Below, piece after piece: positions 1-5,833 of a stretch of DNA of 5,833 bases. The notes beneath the pieces are model-generated. The model ran no database searches. It was given only the letters and a program-made list of their open reading frames with translations, and was not told the origin of the DNA. Every line of letters starts with the position of its first letter. Position 1 is the stretch's first letter. The translations under genes were made by a program, and so were the position numbers. The stretch is taken from NCBI GenBank assembly GCA_023434025.1, contig JAEYTL010000033.1:1-5833 (forward strand). Direction: 5' to 3'. The DNA comes from Bacteroidota bacterium. Lineage in GTDB: Bacteria > Bacteroidota > Bacteroidia > Flavobacteriales > Flavobacteriaceae.

Positions 1-413
1 GCAGGAATAATCGTCCAGGCCAATTCGAGGTAATGGTTGTCTGGATAAAATTTAGCTTTTCTGCCCTCTTTGTATTGGTACTGATATAAGAACACAAACT
101 TGATAATACTGATAATCACAAAGGCCACTACCGTTACTGCCATGGTAATCCAGAACAGCGTATCCGTCCAGGCGCCATGCTCAGAAGCAACAGGCAGTGT
201 GTACGAATCAAAGTGTGCATAGGAGTACCAGAAGAAGCCTCCCAAACCAAACACCATAAACAGGATGAAGAGCATGGCGTTTAGACCATTGCTGCTGTCT
301 ACCTCAGTCTCTTTCTTGCTTTTGGCTACGCTAACCAGTGTACTGATTCTGAAAATCAGATACAGGATCATCAGAACCAAAACAACACCAAGAACTACAA
401 TCAAAGTCGTCAT
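1..413 (-). CDS. coxB: Cytochrome c oxidase subunit II, N-terminal part (3' end beyond window)
   Basis: Reading the minus strand from the ATG at 413 gives 137 open codons that run off the low-coordinate edge, so the Cu-A domain is not seen. The last residues visible carry the subunit II signature LELAWTIIP (about residues 129-137), matching the ETIWTILP segment at the start of the second canonical helix in mitochondrial subunit II. E130 aligns with the glutamate at the mouth of the K proton channel (bovine Glu62; inferred by eye). Three hydrophobic segments precede it, at about 2-22, 44-63 and 84-110, so the protein has more N-terminal membrane sequence than the usual two-helix subunit II. 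The start is well fixed: the TAA of actF lies in frame five codons upstream with no other start codon between. The gene lies 12 bp after actF, so it is probably co-transcribed and supplies the terminal oxidase that accepts electrons from ACIII. The symbol ctaC would be equally valid. Confidence 0.93.
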   Translation of the reverse strand, partial: MTTLIVVLGVVLVLMILYLIFRISTLVSVAKSKKETEVDSSNGLNAMLFILFMVFGLGGFFWYSYAHFDSYTLPVASEHGAWTDTLFWITMAVTVVAFVIISIIKFVFLYQYQYKEGRKAKFYPDNHYLELAWTIIP

Positions 414-425
414 AATGCTTTCAAA

Positions 426-1808
426 TTAAATGTGGTGATGGAGACTTTCTTCTAACAGGGGATGATTCTTACCGAACAGAGGCATCTTCGATAAGCTGTT
501 CAGTGTAATCCACAAGAAAGCAGCCATAAAGATTAAACCGGTTCCGATTTCCAAAAATCCTAACCCACCGTTGTTCTGCATTACACCAGGTGTAACCATG
601 TTGTAAAAATCAAACCAATGCCCTACAATCACAATCGGACAAACCACTTTCAGCATCGATAAATGCCGCTTGGCGTCTCTTGTCATCAATAACAAAAACG
701 GTAATACAAAGTTTAGGATCAGGTTGGTGTAAAATATCCAGCTATACGGACTGGTTTTCATCCGTTCAATAAAGTACACAGTTTCTTCCGGGATGTTCGC
801 GTAGTAGATCAACAAAAACTGACCGAACCAGATGTACGTCCAGAAAATAGAAAACGCAAATACAAATTTTCCAAGATCATGGAGGTGGTTAGCGTTTACT
901 ACTTTCAAATAACCAGCATCTTTCAGATACACAACGATAAGCGTAATCATAGCCAAAGCCGTTACCCACCAGCTGGCAAATACATACCAACCAAACATGG
1001 TGCTGAACCAGTGTGTGTCAATACTCATTACCCAATCCCAGGCAGCAACTGATGAACTTACTGCGAAGAACACCAGGAACCAGGCAGAGATGCTTCTGTT
1101 CTTAAACCAATACTTTGTATCCGCTTCCAGATCTTCGGCCAGCATGTTCTTCTTGATCATCAGGAAGAACCAATACCACATGCCAAAGAAAATGATCATA
1201 CGGGCGATGTAGAAAATAGGAAACCCACCGGCTTTACCTGGCCAGAAAAAGTAAGGTGCCTTACCATCAATAATTTCATCATAACCCGGGTTGGGTTGTG
1301 TTTTAGCCTCATCAACATACTCGCCATATAAGGAGCTATGTGTCCAATGAAAAATATCGTGGTTGGTTACAAACCATAGCACAACGGTTACGGCAAAGGC
1401 AACTAAAATCCAGTGGCCCATAGCCAGCGGTATACGTTTAATGCCTGACGACCATCCGGCTTGCGCAGCATACTGAATCGCAACAAAGAACAACCCGATA
1501 ATACCAAGGCCTACGAAGTAGATGTTATTCATCCACAGAGTTGTGTACAAACGCTTCACCCAGGTTGCTGATCCATGATGCTCCCCTTCCTCAGCACCCT
1601 CGCTGGCCGCAGCTGCATCCGCACTGGCTACCAGTTGTTCTGTGGCTACGTGTCCATGCCCTCCTGCATGATCATCATGTCCGCCACGCTGAGCCATAAA
1701 AAGCCCAAAAACAAACATGATTACTCCAGCCCCGAGCAACCAAAAGATTTTCTTTTTTGCTTCCTGGGTAAAGACAAATTTCTCTTCCACTATTGTTGAA
1801 TGACCCAT
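426..1808 (-). CDS. actF: Alternative complex III membrane subunit ActF (NrfD/PsrC-like)
   Basis: This 460-residue polytopic membrane protein has about ten hydrophobic segments, roughly at 21-39, 90-112, 128-149, 194-218, 239-262, 270-295, 312-337, 355-375, 387-403 and 414-437. ActF is known as a structural counterpart of ActC in ACIII; its role in quinone binding or proton movement is less settled. It shares with ActC an SxD...GW pattern (S262, D264, G273, W274). The loop between helices 1 and 2 (residues 41-80) is low-complexity and rich in His, Gly, Ala and Glu, with six histidines (44, 47, 51, 53, 77, 78). The AKKK before helix 1 suggests a cytoplasmic N-terminus and so a periplasmic loop. 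The protein ends in HHHI. The ATG at 1808 is preceded by an in-frame TAA 11 codons upstream with no ATG, GTG or TTG between. It sits 35 bp after actE, without a clear Shine-Dalgarno site, and 12 bp before coxB. Confidence 0.95.
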   Translation of the reverse strand: MGHSTIVEEKFVFTQEAKKKIFWLLGAGVIMFVFGLFMAQRGGHDDHAGGHGHVATEQLVASADAAAASEGAEEGEHHGSATWVKRLYTTLWMNNIYFVGLGIIGLFFVAIQYAAQAGWSSGIKRIPLAMGHWILVAFAVTVVLWFVTNHDIFHWTHSSLYGEYVDEAKTQPNPGYDEIIDGKAPYFFWPGKAGGFPIFYIARMIIFFGMWYWFFLMIKKNMLAEDLEADTKYWFKNRSISAWFLVFFAVSSSVAAWDWVMSIDTHWFSTMFGWYVFASWWVTALAMITLIVVYLKDAGYLKVVNANHLHDLGKFVFAFSIFWTYIWFGQFLLIYYANIPEETVYFIERMKTSPYSWIFYTNLILNFVLPFLLLMTRDAKRHLSMLKVVCPIVIVGHWFDFYNMVTPGVMQNNGGLGFLEIGTGLIFMAAFLWITLNSLSKMPLFGKNHPLLEESLHHHI

Positions 1809-1843
1809 GTTGTATTCAGTTAACCCTGTTGTGCTTTGTTAAA

Positions 1844-2509
1844 TTATTTCTGCAATGTTTTTACGTAATGTGCAACTTTCCAACGATCCTCCTGGCTCAT
1901 CTGCGAACCATGTGGTGCCATCAAACCTTTACCCATGGTAATCACATGGAAGATGTGGCCCTCCGTAATGTTTTTATAGGCATCGCCTTTCAAGTTAGCC
2001 ACACCTGCGTATAGACCACGCTCCACACCGTCAACGGTTACACCAGTAGCTACCTTGCCATCGCCTTCACCTTTTGCCCCGTGGCAGTGCTGGCAATACA
2101 TGGTGTATAATGCTTTTCCGTCTGCCAATAAAGCAGCATCCACAGAGTCATACGGACTCTTCAACTTCGCAGCAATCTCTAAACTGTCTTTGTGCAGGCG
2201 ATAAGGAAGAAAACCCATCTTATTGCGACTTACAGTATTTGGTGGTGGTAATCGCAAGTTCATCTTAAATGGATTCAGGTTGTTGGAGTTGTAGAACTCG
2301 GCATGACCATCTTCATACTCAATAGAGGTCAACCAACGCCCTTCATCCGGGTTGGTAATTTGGGTATACGGTTCGTAGGCTACGGAATGGTACATGTTTG
2401 GAGCGTACTCCAAACCGGGATTGTCGCCACCGGCTTTACAGCCTGCCAGCAACACCGCCACGATTAACCCGATAAATAATGATGCAGTTACTCTCATGGT
2501 ATTCTTCAT
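1844..2509 (-). CDS. actE: Alternative complex III monohaem cytochrome c lipoprotein ActE
   Basis: The 221-residue product starts with a lipoprotein signal: a hydrophobic stretch at 8-21, then lipobox L21-A22-G23-C24. It should be cut before C24, lipidated and anchored facing the periplasm. One haem c site, CQHCH (139-143), starts the cytochrome domain; H143 is one axial ligand and M197 in the GKGLMAPHG context is the likely other, with M192 a weaker alternative. About 115 residues lie between the lipid anchor and the haem domain, including a Pro-rich LRLPPPNTVSR stretch (86-96) that looks typical of ActE. ActE is one of the periplasmic haem subunits of ACIII and is thought to pass electrons towards the acceptor cytochrome or oxidase. 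The actD stop TAA is in frame four codons upstream, so only M1 or M5 can be the start; both keep the signal peptide. It follows actD by 9 bp. Confidence 0.95.
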   Translation of the reverse strand: MKNTMRVTASLFIGLIVAVLLAGCKAGGDNPGLEYAPNMYHSVAYEPYTQITNPDEGRWLTSIEYEDGHAEFYNSNNLNPFKMNLRLPPPNTVSRNKMGFLPYRLHKDSLEIAAKLKSPYDSVDAALLADGKALYTMYCQHCHGAKGEGDGKVATGVTVDGVERGLYAGVANLKGDAYKNITEGHIFHVITMGKGLMAPHGSQMSQEDRWKVAHYVKTLQK

Positions 2510-2518
2510 CGTACGATA

Positions 2519-3049
2519 TTATTCAAAGCTTTTTTCGTTCACTTCAATAGCGCCACTTTCGGTAAGCAAGCGCTTCAATTCTTCTTTGCTCCTGCCTCCG
2601 TTTGCAGCCAGATCAACGGCCATCACGTGCATGTCTTCCGTGCTGCGAAGGTCAAACTGACGTGGCCATTTGTAAGGCTTCATATCACTTACAATCATGA
2701 AAGTTCCCACCATACCCAACGCGGCAAGCAATACGGTTAACTCAAACGTTACTGGTATGAAGGGCGGCAGAGAAGCAAAGTTTTTACCACCAATAATCAT
2801 GGGCCAGTCGTAACCCAGCATCCAGATTTGCATGAGCAACGCAAGGCTTGTACCTGTCATACCAAAAAGGAATGCGGCAATCGGCAATCTCGACTTCTTA
2901 TATCCTAAGGCTTCATCAATGCCGTGCACCGGAAACGGGGAGTACACTTCCTGGATTTTAACTCCACTGGAACGCACCTTCTTGATGCCGTCCAGCAGCA
3001 CATCCTCATCATTGAAAATTCCTACTACAAAATGCTTATCTGCATCCAT
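2519..3049 (-). CDS. actD: Alternative complex III subunit ActD (DUF3341 family)
   Basis: This 176-residue protein has a soluble N-terminal domain (about 1-54), two membrane helices (about 55-78 and 97-120) and a charged C-terminal tail with no cofactor motif. The segment between and into helix 2, GGKNFASLPPFIPVTFELT (87-105), is the most recognisable stretch of DUF3341 proteins encoded in ACIII operons. In ACIII structures ActD packs against the membrane subunits with its soluble part on the cytoplasmic side; its job is structural or unknown, and nothing in the sequence suggests catalysis. The start is firm: the junction with actC reads TAAGTCATG, so the actC stop lies in frame two codons upstream of this ATG. 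The 3-bp spacing suggests translational coupling to actC. Confidence 0.94.
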   Translation of the reverse strand: MDADKHFVVGIFNDEDVLLDGIKKVRSSGVKIQEVYSPFPVHGIDEALGYKKSRLPIAAFLFGMTGTSLALLMQIWMLGYDWPMIIGGKNFASLPPFIPVTFELTVLLAALGMVGTFMIVSDMKPYKWPRQFDLRSTEDMHVMAVDLAANGGRSKEELKRLLTESGAIEVNEKSFE

Positions 3050-3052
3050 GAC

Positions 3053-4423
3053 TTATTGTTTTTCAGAAGTTGTCTTGATAATACTTTTCACTTCGGCCAT
3101 GTTGATTACCGGGAAGAACTTCGCAAACAGGAAGAACGCGGTAAAGAAAATACCGAACGTAAACACATACTGTCCTACATCGTACCAGGTTGGGTAGAAC
3201 ATGGTCCAGCTTGATGGAATGTAATCGCGGTGCAGAGACGTAACGATAATCACGAAACGCTCGAACCACATACCAATGTTCACAATGATGGAGAGTACAA
3301 ACGTAGCCACAATGCTGGTTCTGATTTTCTTGATCCAGAACAATTGAGGCGAGATCACATTACACGTCATCATCGACCAGTATGCCCAGGCATATGGACC
3401 CACCACACGGTTATAGAAGGCATAACCTTCATACGGTACGCGTGAATACCAGGAGATGAATAATTCAGTGATGTATGCGATACCTACAATCGACCCCGTG
3501 ATGATGATGATGATGTTCATCAACTCAATGTGGTAGATGGTGATGTAATCTTCGAGTTTGAAAACTTTTCGGGTTACCAGCAACAGCGTTAACACCATGG
3601 CGAATCCGGAGAAGATCGCACCCGCAACGAAGTATGGCGGGAAGATGGTAGTGTGCCAACCGGGAATTACCGATGTAGCAAAGTCCATGGATACGATCGT
3701 GTGCACGGAAAGTACCAGGGGTGTTGAAAGACCAGCCAGAATCAGTGCAACAGATTCGTAACGCATCCACGTTTTTGCTCCGCCCTGCCAGCCAAAGCTG
3801 AGGGCATTGTAAACTGTAGCGCGAATTTTATTTCCCTGCACAACGGCACGGTCGCGGATCACCGCAAAATCAGGAATAAGACCGATGTACCAGAATACCA
3901 ATGAAACGGTGAAGTAAGTCGAAATGGCGAACACGTCCCACAACAACGGTGAGTTAAAGTTTACCCATAGTGAACCGAATGTGTTGGGAAGTGGCAATGC
4001 CCAGTAAAATCCTAACCACAAGCGGCCCATGTGGAAGCCAGGGAAACTGGCCGCACAGATAACCGCGAAGATCGTCATCGCTTCAGCCGCACGGTTAATT
4101 GACATTCTCCAACGCTGACGGAACAGCAACAAGATAGCCGAGATCAGTGTACCTGCGTGACCGATACCAACCCACCATACGAAGTTGGTGATATCCCACG
4201 CCCAACCTACTGTTTTGTTAAGGCCCCACACACCGATGCCGTGCCAGAGCAACATGCCGCAAGCGTATGCACCCCAGGCGAGCAAGGCAAGCGAAATTGC
4301 CATTGCCATCCACCAGAGTTTGGTTGGTTTGCCTTCCACCTGCCGGCTGATATCGTGCGAAACATCCTTAATGGTTTTACCACCGGTTACCAGGGGTTCG
4401 CGAACTGCTGAAGTTACTGCCAT
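3053..4423 (-). CDS. actC: Alternative complex III quinol-binding membrane subunit ActC (NrfD/PsrC family)
   Basis: The 456-residue product is an integral membrane protein of the NrfD/PsrC family, with about ten hydrophobic segments (roughly 36-60, 80-101, 113-135, 160-185, 222-245, 258-285, 295-320, 340-362, 366-390, 412-436) and a soluble N-terminus of about 35 residues. In ACIII this subunit contacts ActB and holds the quinol oxidation site. Residues in the right setting for quinol binding or proton release are H131 in FPGFHMGR, D163 in LLWDVF, and H241 and D247 in SVHTIVSMDF; this assignment rests on family knowledge. A run of five isoleucines (304-308) is encoded by five identical ATC codons. 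The ATG at 4423 is the first possible start after an in-frame TAA three codons upstream. It follows actB by 28 bp and precedes actD by 3 bp. Confidence 0.96.
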   Translation of the reverse strand: MAVTSAVREPLVTGGKTIKDVSHDISRQVEGKPTKLWWMAMAISLALLAWGAYACGMLLWHGIGVWGLNKTVGWAWDITNFVWWVGIGHAGTLISAILLLFRQRWRMSINRAAEAMTIFAVICAASFPGFHMGRLWLGFYWALPLPNTFGSLWVNFNSPLLWDVFAISTYFTVSLVFWYIGLIPDFAVIRDRAVVQGNKIRATVYNALSFGWQGGAKTWMRYESVALILAGLSTPLVLSVHTIVSMDFATSVIPGWHTTIFPPYFVAGAIFSGFAMVLTLLLVTRKVFKLEDYITIYHIELMNIIIIITGSIVGIAYITELFISWYSRVPYEGYAFYNRVVGPYAWAYWSMMTCNVISPQLFWIKKIRTSIVATFVLSIIVNIGMWFERFVIIVTSLHRDYIPSSWTMFYPTWYDVGQYVFTFGIFFTAFFLFAKFFPVINMAEVKSIIKTTSEKQ

Positions 4424-4451
4424 AGTATTTTACTTCTCTCGTTTATCGTTA
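4424..4451 (-). promoter_or_regulatory. actB-actC junction with possible ribosome binding site for actC
   Basis: On the minus strand a purine-rich GAGAGAAG (4440-4433) ends 9 nt before the actC ATG and is followed by an A/T-rich stretch. It is the only gene junction here with a passable Shine-Dalgarno-like element. Bacteroidota genes rarely depend on Shine-Dalgarno pairing, so the A-rich stretch next to the start may matter more. The 28-bp gap is too short for a normal promoter or terminator. Confidence 0.3.
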
Positions 4452-5833
4452 TTATGCGTTTGCTGAATCTTTGTTACGTACTTTGGTGAGGTACCAGATG
4501 TTCGGCTTCACCCCTACTTCTTCCAGTACCTGGTAAGCACGCGGGTTGCCAGTTATCTTATCGATACCGAAAGGCTTCTCCGGATTAGCAGGAGAAATCT
4601 TCAACAGCTTGCTGATGCGGCTTTCTGGATCGTTCACATCACCAAATACAATCGCTCCGGTTGAACAGGAAGCCTGGCAAGCGGTAACCACTTCACCATC
4701 CTTAAGCGGCCTTCTTTCTTTCTTGGCCTGAAGTTTTCCGTTTTGAATGCGCTGTACGCAGAAGGAACACTTCTCCATTACACCGCGTGAACGTACGGTT
4801 ACATCCGGGTTCAACACCATCTTACCCAAATCGGTGTTCATGGCCGGGTTCACATTTTCAAACTGGCGGTTATCGTGATACTTGAACCAGTTGAAACGTC
4901 TTACTTTATACGGACAGTTGTTGGCACAATAGCGTGTACCGATACAACGGTTGTACGTCATTTGATTTAATCCCTCTGTGCTGTGGGTGGTAGCGGCCAC
5001 CGGACACACCGTTTCGCAAGGTGCGTTGTTACAGTGCTGACACAACATGGGCTGGAATACCACTTCAGGGTTTTCGGCTGCCTCTTCCAGGCCGCGCACA
5101 TCATGTACTTCGGCATCACTGCTGTAGTAGCGATCGATGCGCAACCAGTGCATTTCCCTGCGGTTGATCACTTCTTCACGACCAACCAGTGACACGTTGT
5201 TTTCAACGTTACATGCAACCACACAGGCTCCACAACCGATACATGTGTTCAGGTCGATGGCCATACCCCAGTGGTGGTTCTTGTATTCGTGGCCTTTCCA
5301 CATAGAAAGTTCGCCCGGAGCAACTTTATGCTCTGGATCTTTCCAGGTTGCCACCTTAGGCTGGAACTCGCGCTTCCAATCTGCCTTTGAGAATTTATTC
5401 AAGGTAGTTTCCTGCACAACCGTTTGACGGGCCATGTAGGTTTGGTGCGTTTGTGTGGTAGCAATCTGGTAACGTTCACCAGTAGCTTGCAACGTGGCAC
5501 CGCCCACGCTATAGCTGAGCGATCCATTCACCATGCCAATGAGTGGATAAACATTCGTACCGATTCCATCGGCCACTTTACCAGCTTTGGTACGGCCGTA
5601 TCCTAACGGAATACCGATTGTACCCGGAGTTTGACCAGGTTGAACGAGTACCGGAAGTTTAACCGGTTCCTTTCCGTTGATGGAGATAGTGTAATATTCT
5701 GTTTTCGCTTCCTTGAAGTTGATGTTCTTTGCATCGGCAGGTGCTACGGTTACATAGTGTTCCCAAACCGCTTTTGTAATCGGATCTGGAAGTTCCTGCA
5801 ACAGCGGGTTATTGGCTTGTGAGCCGTTACCAA
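4452..5833 (-). CDS. actB: Alternative complex III iron-sulphur subunit ActB, C-terminal part (N-terminus beyond window)
   Basis: The minus-strand frame is open from the window edge (first full codon 5831-5829) to the TAA at 4454-4452, about 460 codons. No true start is in the window; the TTG at 5801 is internal, because ActB-like sequence (GNGSQANNPL) precedes it without a stop. Full ActB proteins are near 1000 residues, with an N-terminal molybdopterin-oxidoreductase-like domain that lacks the cofactor. What remains is the end of that domain and the ferredoxin-like cluster domain. Counting from the first visible codon, the cysteines are 197, 200, 203, 207; 264, 267, 272, 276; 296, 302, 306; and 355, 358, 385, 389. 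Fifteen ligands fit three [4Fe-4S] and one [3Fe-4S], as known for ActB; the third motif reads CIGTRYCANNC, with Thr where ferredoxins have Cys. ActB carries electrons from the quinol site towards the periplasmic haems. actC follows 28 bp later. Confidence 0.95.
   Translation of the reverse strand, partial: GNGSQANNPLLQELPDPITKAVWEHYVTVAPADAKNINFKEAKTEYYTISINGKEPVKLPVLVQPGQTPGTIGIPLGYGRTKAGKVADGIGTNVYPLIGMVNGSLSYSVGGATLQATGERYQIATTQTHQTYMARQTVVQETTLNKFSKADWKREFQPKVATWKDPEHKVAPGELSMWKGHEYKNHHWGMAIDLNTCIGCGACVVACNVENNVSLVGREEVINRREMHWLRIDRYYSSDAEVHDVRGLEEAAENPEVVFQPMLCQHCNNAPCETVCPVAATTHSTEGLNQMTYNRCIGTRYCANNCPYKVRRFNWFKYHDNRQFENVNPAMNTDLGKMVLNPDVTVRSRGVMEKCSFCVQRIQNGKLQAKKERRPLKDGEVVTACQASCSTGAIVFGDVNDPESRISKLLKISPANPEKPFGIDKITGNPRAYQVLEEVGVKPNIWYLTKVRNKDSANA

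Noticed and set aside
1569..1688. A DNA repeat array or CRISPR-like element in the low-complexity part of actF
   Set aside because: The bias is in the amino acids (His, Gly, Ala, Glu); codons vary and there are no regular repeat and spacer units.
1809..1843. A promoter or terminator in the largest gap, between actE and actF
   Set aside because: In 35 bp there is no hairpin followed by a T-run and no recognisable promoter elements; the space is too short for a normal promoter.
2832..3197. A 121-codon plus-strand reading frame, the longest one opposite the operon
   Set aside because: It spans the antisense of actD and the end of actC, including their junction, has no recognisable domain, and its composition follows from the genes on the other strand.
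3063..3269. A 68-codon minus-strand frame inside the end of actC
   Set aside because: It is a shifted frame of actC, whose own frame is intact and recognisable to its stop; there is no sign of a frameshift.
4185..4466. Overlapping plus-strand frames opposite the start of actC and the end of actB
   Set aside because: They have no family resemblance and lie wholly within well-identified minus-strand genes; they are antisense shadows.
5799..5801. TTG as a start codon for actB
   Set aside because: The frame stays open upstream to the window edge with ActB-like residues, so this codon is an internal leucine.
4452..5833. Identification as polysulphide, nitrite (Nrf) or DMSO reductase iron-sulphur subunit
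   Set aside because: The cluster domain is related to those, but here it is fused to a long upstream domain, has one three-Cys motif, and is followed by actC-actD-actE-actF and an oxidase gene, which together identify ACIII.

Overview
The window is one minus-strand gene cluster with no gap longer than 35 bp. In transcription order (high to low coordinates) it reads: the 3' half of actB, actC, actD, actE, actF, and the 5' part of coxB, which encodes cytochrome c oxidase subunit II. This is the operon for alternative complex III (ACIII), the quinol:cytochrome c / quinol:oxidase oxidoreductase that replaces the bc1 complex in many bacteria, followed directly by a haem-copper oxidase gene. It is a known system; I see no undescribed one here.

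Organism: the gene order, the DUF3341-type ActD, the lipoprotein monohaem ActE, the fused ActB arrangement and the mostly absent Shine-Dalgarno sites point to an aerobic member of the Bacteroidota, probably a Cytophagales-like lineage. The genus cannot be read from the sequence. No mobile element, tRNA, rRNA, CRISPR array or foreign-looking segment is visible.

Layout: 5833-4452 actB C-terminal iron-sulphur region (N-terminus outside the window); 4423-3053 actC, NrfD/PsrC-like quinol-binding membrane subunit; 3049-2519 actD, two-helix membrane subunit; 2509-1844 actE, lipid-anchored monohaem cytochrome c; 1808-426 actF, second NrfD-like membrane subunit with a His-rich loop; 413-1 coxB N-terminus. 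Gaps are 28, 3, 9, 35 and 12 bp, so there is no room for ordinary promoters or terminators between genes and co-transcription is likely.

Working together: by family knowledge, ActC oxidises menaquinol at the periplasmic side, electrons pass through the ActB iron-sulphur clusters and the haems of ActA (expected just beyond the high-coordinate edge) and ActE, and then reach the adjacent oxidase, whose subunit II begins at the low-coordinate edge. The most useful details to re-examine are the three-cysteine third cluster motif in ActB, the His-rich ActF loop, the three-helix N-terminus of CoxB, and the motif shared by ActC and ActF.
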